DNA of 64,000 nt from an uncultured Paracoccaceae bacterium (GTDB lineage: Bacteria; Pseudomonadota; Alphaproteobacteria; Rhodobacterales; Rhodobacteraceae): NCBI GenBank assembly GCA_947503765.1, contig CANNFA010000005.1, positions 210,490 to 274,489 of the forward strand, given 5' to 3'. The notes beneath the pieces were generated by a model. That model saw only the letters and a list, made by a program, of their open reading frames with translations, did no database searches and was not told the DNA's origin. Within the stretch, counting starts at the first letter, position 1. Every line of letters starts with the position of its first letter. A program made the position numbers and the translations under genes. Below are positions 34,678 to 44,918 of the stretch, in pieces.

Positions 34678-36254
34678 GGCGTGTCGCCGGGATCGGGCAC
34701 CGGGCGGGCGCGCTCCGCCGGGCCGGTCCCGCCTTCCCTGCCCTGCCGGGCGATACGCTCGCGCAGGTCCTTGATCGCCACCGCCAGCGCCAGCAGGATC
34801 ACGAAGCTGATCAGCGCGAACCCCGCCACCACCGCGACAGACCATGACGACGCGCCCAGCACCGCAAAGACCGCCGCCGTGATCACCGCGATGCCGACCG
34901 ACGCGCCGATCCGCTGGCCGGTCTGCATGATCGCGCCCGAACTGCCGGCATAGGATAGCGGCACCTCGGCCAGCGTCAGCGTCTGGTTCGGGCTGATGAC
35001 CGAGCCCTGCGCAAGCCCCACGAAGGACAGCGTCACCACCAGCCACCACACGCTCTGCCCGGCCCATTCGTGCAGCAGCACGACCCCGATGCTGGTCGCG
35101 AGCCCGAACAGCGCCAGCATCAGCCCGCCGACAACGATCCTGCGGCCGTGGCGCATCACCCGCCGGCCGGCCCAGTTCGCCGCCCACGCCGCCAGAAGCG
35201 CCGCCGGCACGCCGAACAACCCCGATTCGAGGGCCGTCTTGCCCTTGCCATCCTGCACGTACAGCGCGACCAGCACCCAGATGCTTGTCATCCCGGTGAA
35301 ATACAGCGTCATGATCGCCGCGCCGTTGGTGAAGCTTCTGGTGCGGAAGATGTTCAGATCGACCATCGGGCTGAAGCCAAGCCGGACATAGCGCCGTTCC
35401 CACCACAGCCAGATCCAGACCAGCGCGATCCCCACCGGCAACAGCGCCCAGGACAGCGCCGAGCCGCGCGATTCCATGAACGGATACAGCACGGCCAGCA
35501 CCGCCAGCCCCAGAAGCACCGCGCCCACCGGGTCGAGCGAGCGCAAGCCGTGCCCGCGCCCGCCCGCCTTGGCCGGCGCCGGGCGGCTCAGCAGCGGGCG
35601 CGGGAACCACATCAGACCCAGCACGATCGCGGCGATGCCGATCGGCACGTTCACGAGGAAGGTCAGCCGCCAGCCCAGCCCGGCGCCGCCAAGCTCGATC
35701 AGCGCGCCGCCCAGAACCGGGCCGATGGCCACCGAAAAGCCGACGGCGGTGCCGAAATAGCCGAAGGCGCGGCCGCGCTCCTCGCCGCGGAAATACTGCT
35801 GGATCATGCCGATGCCCTGCGGGTTCAGCAGCCCCGACCCGACACCCTGCACGAACCGCGCCACGTTGAGCGACATCGCGTCCGGCGCCAGCCCCGCCGC
35901 CACCGACGCCGCGGTGAAGATGCCGACGCCGACCAGGAAGATCCCGCCGCGCCCCACGATATCGCCGGCACGCCCCGCCGCAACCAGCACGACGCCGAAG
36001 GTCAGCGCATAGCCCGACAGCACCCATTGCAGGTCGGACTGGTCCGCGCCCAGGTCGCGCTGGATCGAGGGCAGCGCGACATTGACGATGCTGACCCCGA
36101 CAAGCGACATGAAGATGACCGTGAGCAGCACGATCAGCACCCGCCAGCGCACCGGGTCGGGGGTGGCGGCGGGATCCGTTCCGGGATCGCCGGGCGTGGC
36201 GCGGCGCTGAGGCTCCTGCGGGGAGGACACGGTTTTCCGATCGGGTTGTTGCAA
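34671..36254 (-). CDS. MFS drug/solute exporter (DHA2/EmrB-QacA type)
   Basis: This protein of about 527 residues has 14 predicted membrane segments. DHA2 motifs include QWVLSGYALTFG, the first cytoplasmic loop AGRAGDIVGRGG, and motif C-like GYFGTAVGFSVAIGPVLGGAL. It would be a proton-driven exporter. The start is uncertain: the first codon taken here is a TTG at 36254 without a clear ribosome site, and a GTG at 36230 is an alternative. The first 35 residues are Pro/Arg-rich and cytoplasmic. No link to the neighbouring catabolic operons is evident. Confidence 0.85.
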   Translation of the reverse strand: MQQPDRKTVSSPQEPQRRATPGDPGTDPAATPDPVRWRVLIVLLTVIFMSLVGVSIVNVALPSIQRDLGADQSDLQWVLSGYALTFGVVLVAAGRAGDIVGRGGIFLVGVGIFTAASVAAGLAPDAMSLNVARFVQGVGSGLLNPQGIGMIQQYFRGEERGRAFGYFGTAVGFSVAIGPVLGGALIELGGAGLGWRLTFLVNVPIGIAAIVLGLMWFPRPLLSRPAPAKAGGRGHGLRSLDPVGAVLLGLAVLAVLYPFMESRGSALSWALLPVGIALVWIWLWWERRYVRLGFSPMVDLNIFRTRSFTNGAAIMTLYFTGMTSIWVLVALYVQDGKGKTALESGLFGVPAALLAAWAANWAGRRVMRHGRRIVVGGLMLALFGLATSIGVVLLHEWAGQSVWWLVVTLSFVGLAQGSVISPNQTLTLAEVPLSYAGSSGAIMQTGQRIGASVGIAVITAAVFAVLGASSWSVAVVAGFALISFVILLALAVAIKDLRERIARQGREGGTGPAERARPVPDPGDTPY

Positions 36255-36365
36255 GGCAAAAACGCGGCCAGCCTAACCGGCACTCCCGGCAAGGTCGAGA
36301 GTGCGCGCATCGCCCCCGGCCATGTCGGAACATTCGCGCCACAGGCGGGTTACCCTTCGGACTGG

Positions 36366-36411
36366 CCGGTTTTGAAGACCGGAAAGTTCGGCCGCCCAAG
36401 GCAAGCCGAAC
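36366..36411. other. Two intergenic stem-loops upstream of the YihY gene
   Basis: The 236-base gap between the exporter and the YihY gene contains CCGGT/ACCGG (36366-36370 with 36378-36382, seven-base loop). It also contains GTTCGGC/GCCGAAC (36386-36392 with 36405-36411). They could belong to a 5' leader of the YihY transcript. No further conserved element is recognised here. Confidence 0.4.
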
Positions 36412-36490
36412 CTGCGGGATTTTCCGCCCCGTCCACGCCCCTACCGGGCCGGCCGATCCGCCGCCCCGCACCCAGCACCGGAGAGCCGCC

Positions 36491-37438
36491 TTGCCCCGAG
36501 GTCGCAACGCACAGACCCCGACCGCGATTCCGCCCAAGGGCTGGAAGGACATCGCGCTGCGTCTCAAGGCCGAGATCGCCGCCGATCATGTCGCTCTGAT
36601 CGCGGCGGGGGTGGCGTTCTATGCGCTTTTGGCGATCTTTCCCACGATCACCGCGCTGATGGCGCTGGCCGGCCTGCTGCTGGAGCCGTCGCAGGTCACG
36701 GCGCAGCTTCGGGATGTGGCGCAGATTATTCCCGAACAGGCGGCGCAGATCATCCTCGACCAGGCCGTCGCGGTGACCGGATCTCAGCAAGGCGGGCTGA
36801 GCCTGGCCTTCGCCGCCAGTCTCGGGCTGGCGATCTATTCGTCGTCGAAAGGCATGGGCAGCCTGATGGAAGGGTTCAACGTCGCCTATGACGAGGACGA
36901 AAAGCGCGGTTTCGTGAAACGGATGCTGGTGACGCTGGCGCTGACGCTGTTCCTGATCTTCGGGCTTCTGGCCGGGCTGGTGGCGGCGCTGGCGATTCCG
37001 CCGGCGCTCAGCCTGCTGGCACTGCCCGGCTGGCTGGAAACGGCAGTATCGCTGTCGCGCTGGCTGATCCTGGCGGTGCTGACCGTCTTCGGGCTGGCGG
37101 TGCTGTACCGGTTCGGCCCGTCGCGCGAGAACGCGCAATGGGCCTGGCTTTCGCCCGGCGCGATCGCGGCCTGCCTGCTCTGGCTCGCCGCCTCGGTCGG
37201 CTTTTCGATCTATGTCGGCAATTTCGGTAGCTACAACGAGACCTTCGGCAGCATGGCGGGGGTGATCGTCCTGCTGATGTGGCTGTGGATCTCGGCCTTC
37301 ATCGTGCTGCTGGGGGCAGAGCTGAATGCCGAGATGGAGGAGCAGATATCGTCCGACACCACCACCGGGCCCGACGCCCCGATGGGCGAGCGCGGCGCCG
37401 AGAAGGCCGACAACCTGGGCGGGACCGCCGCATCGTGA
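36491..37438 (+). CDS. YihY/virulence factor BrkB family membrane protein
   Basis: This 315-residue inner-membrane protein has about six membrane segments and the YihY/BrkB pattern (GVAFYALLAIFPTITALMALAGLL near the start). The family was once misnamed ribonuclease BN; its function is unsettled. No ATG is available before the conserved region, so a TTG start at 36491 with GGAGAG just upstream is used. The C-terminal tail is acidic and probably cytosolic. It is followed closely by an AI-2E family gene. Confidence 0.82.
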   Translation: MPRGRNAQTPTAIPPKGWKDIALRLKAEIAADHVALIAAGVAFYALLAIFPTITALMALAGLLLEPSQVTAQLRDVAQIIPEQAAQIILDQAVAVTGSQQGGLSLAFAASLGLAIYSSSKGMGSLMEGFNVAYDEDEKRGFVKRMLVTLALTLFLIFGLLAGLVAALAIPPALSLLALPGWLETAVSLSRWLILAVLTVFGLAVLYRFGPSRENAQWAWLSPGAIAACLLWLAASVGFSIYVGNFGSYNETFGSMAGVIVLLMWLWISAFIVLLGAELNAEMEEQISSDTTTGPDAPMGERGAEKADNLGGTAAS

Positions 37439-37478
37439 ACCGCACCGCCACCAGCGACATGGGTCGGGAGAAAGCCGC

Positions 37479-38498
37479 GTGAACAGAACCGCCTTCGTCA
37501 CCGGCCTTGCGCTGCTCTCGGTCATCGGGCTGGCCGCCTTCGCCTGGCAATTCGCGACCGTGCTGCTGCTGGCCTTCGCGGGTCTTCTGCTGTCGGTGCT
37601 CGTGCGCCACGCCGCCCGCGCGCTCAGCAGCCGGACGCCGATGCCGGTCGGCGCGGCGATGGCGATCATTCTGGCGACCTTCGCGGGGATCGCGGCGCTG
37701 TTCGTCGTCGCCGCCGGCCCGCGCATCGCCGCGGAACTGACCGAGGTCGCCGAAAGCCTGCCAGGTGCGATCCAGGATGTCGAAACCTGGATCAAGGGCA
37801 CCCGATGGGGCGATTACGTGCTGCGCGCGCTGCCGGATGCCGAGGGCCAGACCGGCTGGAACATCGCCGGCATGCTTGGCGGCACCGTGACCAGCCTGCT
37901 TGCCGTGGTCGCCAACATCGTCGTGGTGCTGGCCACGGCGATCTTTCTGGCCGTCGATCCGGGCCTGTACCGGCGCGGCGTTCTGCATCTGGTGCCGAAG
38001 CCCAGCCGCGACCGGGCGGCAGAGGTGCTCGATACGCTGGGCGGCGCGCTGTGGCGCTGGCTGCTGGGCCAGTCGCTCGACATGGTGGCGGTGGCGCTGA
38101 TGACCGGGCTGGGCCTGTGGCTGATCGGGGTGCCGGCGCCGGTCGCACTTGGCCTGATCGCGGGGCTGACGAATTTCATCCCCTATGTCGGCCCCTTCCT
38201 CAGCGGCATTCCCGCCACGCTGATCGGCTTTTCGCAAAGCCCGACCGTCGCGCTTTACACCGCGCTTCTGTTCCTTGCGGTGCAGCAGGTCGAGGGGAAC
38301 CTGCTGATGCCGGTGATCCAGAAACGCGCGACATCGCTGCCCCCGGTCCTGACGATCCTCGCCGTGGTCGGGCTGGGCAGCCTGTTCGGCCTGCTCGGCG
38401 CGCTTCTGGCGACGCCGCTGATGCTGGTGGGGATCATCCTGGTGCGGATGCTCTATGTCGAGGATGTGCTGGGCGACCGGGACGGCGGCGGGCCCTGA
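37479..38498 (+). CDS. AI-2E/PerM family permease-like membrane protein
   Basis: This 339-residue protein has about seven membrane segments and a central amphipathic region (around GPRIAAELTEVAESLPGAIQD). It carries the family landmark TNFIPYVGPFLSGIPA followed by VQQVEGNLLMPVIQ. The start is a GTG at 37479 preceded by GGGAG. Members transport small molecules or act as antiporters; AI-2 export is shown for only a few. It is probably in one operon with the YihY gene. The following 221-base gap contains a GGCACC-TTT-GGTGCC hairpin at 38648-38662. Confidence 0.85.
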   Translation: MNRTAFVTGLALLSVIGLAAFAWQFATVLLLAFAGLLLSVLVRHAARALSSRTPMPVGAAMAIILATFAGIAALFVVAAGPRIAAELTEVAESLPGAIQDVETWIKGTRWGDYVLRALPDAEGQTGWNIAGMLGGTVTSLLAVVANIVVVLATAIFLAVDPGLYRRGVLHLVPKPSRDRAAEVLDTLGGALWRWLLGQSLDMVAVALMTGLGLWLIGVPAPVALGLIAGLTNFIPYVGPFLSGIPATLIGFSQSPTVALYTALLFLAVQQVEGNLLMPVIQKRATSLPPVLTILAVVGLGSLFGLLGALLATPLMLVGIILVRMLYVEDVLGDRDGGGP

Positions 38499-38719
38499 CG
38501 CGCACCCGTCTTGCGCCTCCTGTCGCCGCGCGCCGGAACTGCGCGGCTGGTGCGCCGGCGCCCGGCAAGACCGGATAACGTCGGGTTCGCGCCGCTTGAC
38601 CCGCGCGGCGAACGCGCACACCATGCCAGACGCAAGGCGCGGGCCGGGGCACCTTTGGTGCCGGCGCGCGTGATAAAGGGGCCGCGCCCGCGCGGTCCGG
38701 TTCAAGGGGAGAGTTGCAC

Positions 38720-39682
38720 ATGACACGATTGATCTACGCCATCGCCGCGGCGGTCGGGCTGGGAACGGCCGGCGCCGCCACCGCACAGGATCTGTCCATC
38801 GCGACGGGCGGCACCGGGGGCACCTATTACCCTTACGGCGGCGGGCTGGCGGAACTGATCGGCAAATATGTCGACGGCGCACAGGCCACTGCCGAGGTCA
38901 CCGGCGCCTCGGTCGAGAACATGGCCCTGATCTCGCGCATGGACAGCGACCTGGCGATCGCGCTGGCCGACACCGTCTATGACGCCTGGAAAGGCCAGGG
39001 CAAGTTCGACGGCCGCGCGGTCGAGGATGCGCGCGCGCTGGCCTCGATCTATCCCAACGCGGTGCAGATCGTCACGCTGGCGGATAGCGGCATCGCCTCG
39101 CTTGCCGATCTTGCGGGCAAGCGCGTGTCGGTCGGCGCCCCCGGATCGGGGACCGAGGTGAACGCCCAGGCGATCCTGAATGCCAACGGGCTGACCTATG
39201 ACGATATCGACGAACAGCGGCTGAACTTCAACGAAACCGCCGATGCGCTGCGCGACGGCGATATCGATGCCGGCTTCTGGAGCGTCGGGCCGCCGACCTC
39301 GTCGATCATGAACCTTGCCGCGACCCGCGACATCGCCATGGTGCCGCTGTCCGATGACGAGGTTGCCAAGGCCAAGGAGGCAGAGCCGGTCTTTGCCGCC
39401 TACACCCTGCGCGCCGGTCTCTATGAAGGCATGGACGCCGAAGTGTCCACGATCTCGATCCCGAACGTGCTGGTCGTCAACGCGGCGATGGACGAGGAAA
39501 TGGCCTACCAGATCACCAAGGCGATGTTCGAACATGTGGACGAGCTGATCGCGGTGCATCCGGCGGCGAATGACACGACGCCGGAATTCGCCCTGAACTC
39601 CACGCCGATCCCGCTGCATCCCGGCGCGATCCGCTGGTACGAAGAGGCGGGCCATACCGTGCCGGACAAGCTGCGCCCGTGA
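38720..39682 (+). CDS. TAXI-type TRAP transporter periplasmic binding protein
   Basis: This 320-residue TAXI-family solute receptor has a signal peptide (MTRLIYAIAAAV..AATAQ) followed by the diagnostic ATGGTGGTYYPYGGGLAELI. Later motifs are GKRVSVGAPGSGTEVNAQAIL and GDIDAGFWSVGPPT. GGGGAG lies eight bases before the ATG at 38720. Known TAXI receptors bind glutamate-like or other carboxylates; the ligand here is unknown. It overlaps the DUF1850 gene by four bases. Confidence 0.9.
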   Translation: MTRLIYAIAAAVGLGTAGAATAQDLSIATGGTGGTYYPYGGGLAELIGKYVDGAQATAEVTGASVENMALISRMDSDLAIALADTVYDAWKGQGKFDGRAVEDARALASIYPNAVQIVTLADSGIASLADLAGKRVSVGAPGSGTEVNAQAILNANGLTYDDIDEQRLNFNETADALRDGDIDAGFWSVGPPTSSIMNLAATRDIAMVPLSDDEVAKAKEAEPVFAAYTLRAGLYEGMDAEVSTISIPNVLVVNAAMDEEMAYQITKAMFEHVDELIAVHPAANDTTPEFALNSTPIPLHPGAIRWYEEAGHTVPDKLRP

Positions 39683-40152
39683 ATCGCGGCGCATGGGGGC
39701 GGCCCGCGGGGGCCGCCCTTTTCGTCTGCATCGCCGTGCTCGGCGCGCAATCGGATGCCGCGACGCTTCTGGTGACGGGGCCGGACGGTACCGCGCTGGT
39801 CCGCGAAAGCGTGGCCGAGGGCGATGAATGGTGCCTGAGCTGGCAGCATTCCGTCACCGGGGGCGACGTGGCCGATTGCTTCGTGCTGCGCGGCGGACAC
39901 ATGGTGCTGGGCCGCTCCTACCTGCACGATTTCGCCGCCGGGCTGGGCACGGTCCAGGGGCGCGGGCGGCTGGTTTCCGCGCCGGACGGCGGCTACTGGA
40001 TCGTGGACATGAACGAGCGGATCCCCGGCGATGCGCTGCCGCTGCGGGTGGGCGCGCCGGCGGTGGATCACCGGCTGCGCGTCCACCAGACGATCCATCA
40101 CCTGTCGGACATCGCCGCCGGCCAGCGCGTGACGCTGCGCCTCGCCCCGTAG
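39679..40152 (+). CDS. DUF1850 protein associated with TAXI-TRAP transport
   Basis: This 157-residue small exported protein uses a GTG start overlapping the previous stop. It has an N-terminal hydrophobic signal (AALFVCIAVLGAQSDA) and DUF1850-type motifs WQHSVTGGDVADCF and RVHQTIHHLSD. The family is almost always encoded beside TAXI-type TRAP transporters and is thought to help them, but no mechanism is known. Confidence 0.82.
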   Translation: MNRGAWGRPAGAALFVCIAVLGAQSDAATLLVTGPDGTALVRESVAEGDEWCLSWQHSVTGGDVADCFVLRGGHMVLGRSYLHDFAAGLGTVQGRGRLVSAPDGGYWIVDMNERIPGDALPLRVGAPAVDHRLRVHQTIHHLSDIAAGQRVTLRLAP

Positions 40153-40180
40153 ATCACGGCCCCGAACCCGAAGGACACCG

Positions 40181-42181
40181 ATGACCGACACGCCGCCCCC
40201 CGCCTTCGCCGACCCCTCGGGCGCGCCGCGCCAGCGCCGTGCGACGATGCTGGCCATCGCCATCGTGGGCATCGCGCTGTCGCTGTTCCAGCTATACGGC
40301 GCGGGGATCGAGCCGCTGGGCCTGTTCTACCAGCGCACGATCCACCTGTCCTTCATCATGGCGCTGGCCTTTCTGATGTTCCCCGTCACCGGCCCCGGCC
40401 CGCGCGGCCCCGTCGGCTGGGCGGTGGACGCGGTGTTCCTCGTCGCCGCGGTGCTGTCGGGCGGCTATATCGCCTGGAACCTCGACGCCATCATCAACCG
40501 CGCCGGCTTCTGGAGCCAGACCGACATCTGGATGGGCATCCTCGCCACCGTCACGGTGCTGGAGGCGAGCCGCCGCGCCATCGGCCTGGGCATGACGCTG
40601 ATCGGGCTGGCCGCGATCCTGTACGGGCTGGCCGGATCGCGCGGCGCGCTGCCCTGGCTGGGCGACTGGCTGCCTGGTATCCTGGAACATCGGGGCAATT
40701 CGGTGGACCGGCTGATCGGACAGCTCTACCTCGGGCAGGAAGGCATCTTCGGCCTGCCGCTGGGGGTGGCGGCGACCTATATCTTCGTCTTCGTTCTGTT
40801 CGGCGCCTTTCTGGAAGTCACCGGCGCTGGCAAGTTCTTCATCGACCTCGCCTATGCCGCCACCGGGCGCAAGGCGGGCGGGCCGGCCAAGGCGGCGGTG
40901 CTGGCCAGCGCCGGCATGGGCTCGATCAGCGGCAGCGCCATCGCCAACGTGGTCACGACCGGCGCCTTCACCATCCCGCTGATGAAGAAACTGGGCTATC
41001 GCCCCGCACAGGCCGGCGGGATCGAGGCCGCGGCTTCCACCGGCGGGCAGATCACGCCGCCGCTGATGGGCGCCGGCGCCTTCCTGATCTCGGAATATAC
41101 CCGCATTCCCTATATCGAGATCGTCCTGATCTCGATCTTTCCGGCGGTGCTGTATCTGGGCACAGTCTATCTGTTCGTGCACCTGGTGGCGATGAAGGCG
41201 GGGATGACGGGCATGCCCCGCGCCGAGCTGCCGCAGATCGGGCAGGTGCTGGCGCAGGGCTGGCAATTCATCGTGCCGCTGGTGGTGCTGGTCTGGCTGC
41301 TGGTCAACAACCTGTCGCCGATGCGCGTCGGGTTCTGGGCGATCCTGTCGGTGGTCGGCGTCGCCGTGCTGCGCGCCGCGGTCGAGCTTTTCTGGCTGGA
41401 GCCGAAGCGCGGCATCAGGCTGACGCTCGAACGGCTGCGCGCGGCGGTGCTGCGCGGCCTCACGCTTCTGGCACAGGCGCTGAGCCTCGGCGCGCGCAAC
41501 GCGGTCGCGGTGTCGATGGCCTGCGCCGTGGCGGGGATCATCGTGGGGGTCGTGGGACTGACCGGGCTGGGGCTGAAATTCTCGTCGATGATGGTGGCTT
41601 TCTCGGGCGGCAACCTGGTGCTGGCGCTGATCCTGGTGCTGATCGCCAGCCTGGTGCTGGGCATGGGCCTACCGGTCACGGCATCGTATATCGTGCTGAT
41701 CGTGCTGGTCGGCCCGGCCCTGTCGAACGAGTTCGGCGTGCCGCTGCTGATCGCGCATCTGGTGGTGTTCTGGTACAGTCAGGACAGCAACGTGACGCCC
41801 CCCATCGCGCTGGCCGGGTTCGCGGGCGCGGCGATTGCCGGATCGAAACCGATGGAAACATCGTTCCAGGCGTGGAAATTCGCCAAGGGGCTGTATCTGA
41901 TCCCGCTTTTCATGGTCTACAACCCGGTCATCATCCTCGGCGGGCCGATCCCCTATGTGCTGTTCACGGGGCTCATCGCCATACTTGCGCTGGTCTGTTT
42001 CGCCGCCGCGCTGGAAGGCTGGCTGTTCGCGCCGATGGACATCGCCTCGCGCCTCGTGGTGATCCCGGCGACCATCGCCGTCTTTCACCCCGCCATGACG
42101 GTGGAAAGCGCCGGCGCCGCGGTGCTGCTGGCGGTGATCGCGGTGAACTGGCTGCGCGGCCGGCGGATGGCGGCGGCATAG
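40181..42181 (+). CDS. TAXI-TRAP fused permease (4TM/12TM)
   Basis: This 666-residue membrane protein fuses the small and large TRAP permease subunits, as is standard for TAXI systems. The N-terminal part (about residues 20-150) supplies four segments and the rest about 12 or more. Motifs include [39 protein letters not shown] and [18 protein letters not shown] [18 protein letters not shown] precedes the ATG. It completes the three-gene TAXI operon. Confidence 0.92.
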   Translation: MTDTPPPAFADPSGAPRQRRATMLAIAIVGIALSLFQLYGAGIEPLGLFYQRTIHLSFIMALAFLMFPVTGPGPRGPVGWAVDAVFLVAAVLSGGYIAWNLDAIINRAGFWSQTDIWMGILATVTVLEASRRAIGLGMTLIGLAAILYGLAGSRGALPWLGDWLPGILEHRGNSVDRLIGQLYLGQEGIFGLPLGVAATYIFVFVLFGAFLEVTGAGKFFIDLAYAATGRKAGGPAKAAVLASAGMGSISGSAIANVVTTGAFTIPLMKKLGYRPAQAGGIEAAASTGGQITPPLMGAGAFLISEYTRIPYIEIVLISIFPAVLYLGTVYLFVHLVAMKAGMTGMPRAELPQIGQVLAQGWQFIVPLVVLVWLLVNNLSPMRVGFWAILSVVGVAVLRAAVELFWLEPKRGIRLTLERLRAAVLRGLTLLAQALSLGARNAVAVSMACAVAGIIVGVVGLTGLGLKFSSMMVAFSGGNLVLALILVLIASLVLGMGLPVTASYIVLIVLVGPALSNEFGVPLLIAHLVVFWYSQDSNVTPPIALAGFAGAAIAGSKPMETSFQAWKFAKGLYLIPLFMVYNPVIILGGPIPYVLFTGLIAILALVCFAAALEGWLFAPMDIASRLVVIPATIAVFHPAMTVESAGAAVLLAVIAVNWLRGRRMAAA

Positions 42182-42267
42182 GCGGCGCTGTTCGGGCGCG
42201 TGGTACTGCACCCGCCCGGCACGCCACACGACCGCCCGTTCGGCCCGGACAGAGCAAACGAGGATCG

Positions 42268-42295
42268 TTGAAATATACCAATTCTTGGTATACTT
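42268..42295 (+). promoter_or_regulatory. parDE promoter with autoregulatory palindrome
   Basis: A perfect inverted repeat TATACCAA (42274-42281) / TTGGTATA (42285-42292) with a three-base spacer lies 22 bases before parD. A TTGAAA (42268-42273) and a TATACT (42289-42294) bracket it with 15-base spacing. The arrangement fits autorepression by the ParD or ParDE complex. Confidence 0.65.
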
Positions 42296-42314
42296 TCATT
42301 TCAGGAGGCCGGTC

Positions 42315-42569
42315 ATGGCAAAGAACACGTCCGTATCGCTCGGCAATCACTTCGCAAGCTTCATCGACACGCAGGTAGAATCCGGCCGCTACGGATCGGC
42401 CAGCGATGTCGTGCGCGCGGGGCTGCGCCTGCTGGAAGAGCACGAGGCAAAAGTCCGGGCGCTTCAGGATGCCTTGATCGAGGGCGAACAATCGGGCGAA
42501 CCGGAACCCTTCGATTTCGAGGCGTTCAAGGCCCGCAAACGGTCGGAACGGGGCAAGGCCGCCGGATGA
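42315..42569 (+). CDS. parD: ParD-type antitoxin (ribbon-helix-helix)
   Basis: This 84-residue antitoxin has an N-terminal ribbon-helix-helix DNA-binding domain ([14 protein letters not shown], then [15 protein letters not shown]) and an acidic C-terminal tail that would wrap the toxin. AGGAGG at 42303-42308 supports the ATG at 42315. It is translationally coupled to the ParE gene (ATGA) and probably represses their shared promoter through the palindrome just upstream. Confidence 0.9.
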   Translation: MAKNTSVSLGNHFASFIDTQVESGRYGSASDVVRAGLRLLEEHEAKVRALQDALIEGEQSGEPEPFDFEAFKARKRSERGKAAG

Positions 42570-42853
42570 GGCGATGCGCCTTTTCCCCGGCGGCGATTGC
42601 GGATCTCGATGAAATCTGGACCCACACCGCCCGAACCTGGGGCGCCGATCAGGCCGACCGATACATCGACGGCATACAGGATGCCTGCAACCGCCTCGCA
42701 AGCGGCGACAGGCAGGGCCGCGCGGTCAATATTCGCGAAGGCTATCTGAAATATTCGGTCGGGCGGCACTTCGTGTTTTTCCGGCACCGGCATGCGGGGA
42801 TCGAGGTGATCCGGATCCTGTATCAGCGAATGGATGTCGGACAGTATCTTTGA
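42566..42853 (+). CDS. parE: ParE-type toxin (RelE/ParE superfamily)
   Basis: This 95-residue toxin has the RelE/ParE pattern: [20 protein letters not shown] near the start, an R-x-x-x-x-x-Y-Y/F region ([17 protein letters not shown]), and C-terminal IRILYQRMD. ParE homologues poison DNA gyrase. It follows ParD with a four-base overlap and looks intact. It ends seven bases before the convergent SorC-family regulator. Confidence 0.9.
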   Translation: MRRCAFSPAAIADLDEIWTHTARTWGADQADRYIDGIQDACNRLASGDRQGRAVNIREGYLKYSVGRHFVFFRHRHAGIEVIRILYQRMDVGQYL

Positions 42854-42859
42854 TCCGCC

Positions 42860-43822
42860 TCAGCCCAGCAGCGCCTCGGCGCTGGCGGCGTCGGTCATCA
42901 GGTGGCTGACATAGCCGCCGCGCAGCAGCGCGCGCATGGCGTCCTGCTTGTCCGGGCCGGCGGCGACGAGGATGCGCACCGGCACGCGGGCCAGCTGCGC
43001 CGGGGTGATGCCGATCATCCGGTCGCTCAGCGGCGTGTCCATCGGCCGGCCGCCCGCGTCGATGAAGTGGCCGCACAGCACGGCGCAGGCGCCCGCCGCC
43101 GCATAGCGCGCAAGCTCGTCCGCCTCCGCGATGCCGGACGTGACCAGCGTGGTCCCCGGCCGCGTGTCGCCGACCGAAAACAGCGCGTGGCTGAGCGCGG
43201 CGAACCGGCCCAGCTGCTGGCGGATGATCGGCTCGCGGCGCAGCGCGGCGGCAAGATCGGCGCTGCTCAGGATCGCGGGGGCGTGCAGCGTGCGGCAGGC
43301 GGCGCCGCATTTGCGGGCGATCTCGACGGTGCTGGTCTCGGCGGCGAACAGGTGGTGGTCGTACATGGAGCCGACGATCTGGTGCACCGACAGGCCGGGG
43401 ATCGCGCGCTTCGGGAACGCCTCGGCAATGGCCTGCACGGTCGCGCCCCAGGCCAGGCCCAGCCGGTCACCCGGCGACAGCAGGTCGTGCACCGCCAGCG
43501 CCGCCATCTCTGCCAGCCGCGCGGCGGTCGCCCCGGCGCTGTCATCGCCGCCGGCATCGGGATGCGCGACATAGACCGCGTCCAGCCCCCAGCGCGCCGC
43601 CACCTCGCGCGACAGGGTCGAGGTGGCAAAGCTGTCGCCGTCGATGCGGATGTCCACCACGCCGGTTTCCCGCGCCAGCCGCAGGTAATTGACCACCGTC
43701 GCGCGCGACAGCCCGACCCGCGCCGCGACCTGCCCCTGGGTCAGCCCGTCGCGATAATACAGCATGGCGACATGCGCCAGCGTGGCGGCCGGAACCGTGG
43801 ACGCGCCGCCCTGCCCGGCCAT
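42860..43822 (-). CDS. SorC/DeoR-type sugar-binding transcriptional regulator
   Basis: This 320-residue regulator has an N-terminal helix-turn-helix (LTQGQVAARVGLSRATVVNYLRLARE). A sugar-phosphate-binding domain follows, as in SorC/CggR proteins (LGLAWGATVQAIAEA, SGIAEADELARYAAAGA, and VAAGPDKQDAMRALL near the end). It lies seven bases after mtnA, in the same minus-strand operon. It probably senses a phosphorylated pentose derivative such as methylthioribose-1-phosphate or methylthioribulose-1-phosphate and controls this divergon. The effector is inferred from context. Confidence 0.85.
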   Translation of the reverse strand: MAGQGGASTVPAATLAHVAMLYYRDGLTQGQVAARVGLSRATVVNYLRLARETGVVDIRIDGDSFATSTLSREVAARWGLDAVYVAHPDAGGDDSAGATAARLAEMAALAVHDLLSPGDRLGLAWGATVQAIAEAFPKRAIPGLSVHQIVGSMYDHHLFAAETSTVEIARKCGAACRTLHAPAILSSADLAAALRREPIIRQQLGRFAALSHALFSVGDTRPGTTLVTSGIAEADELARYAAAGACAVLCGHFIDAGGRPMDTPLSDRMIGITPAQLARVPVRILVAAGPDKQDAMRALLRGGYVSHLMTDAASAEALLG

Positions 43823-43829
43823 CAGAGCA

Positions 43830-44914
<1,085 letters not shown>

Positions 44915-44918
<4 letters not shown>

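Noticed and set aside
36360..36430. A tRNA-like anticodon arm (CCGGT, seven-base loop, ACCGG) suggesting a tRNA-Ser on the plus strand or tRNA-Sec (TCA anticodon) on the minus strand
   Set aside because: I could not fold a proper acceptor stem, D arm or TTCGA-type T arm around it on either strand, so it is listed only as intergenic hairpins.
42315..42853. The ParDE pair as evidence of a plasmid or integrated mobile island
   Set aside because: No integrase, transposase, direct repeats or tRNA boundary was found nearby. ParDE modules are also common on chromosomes.
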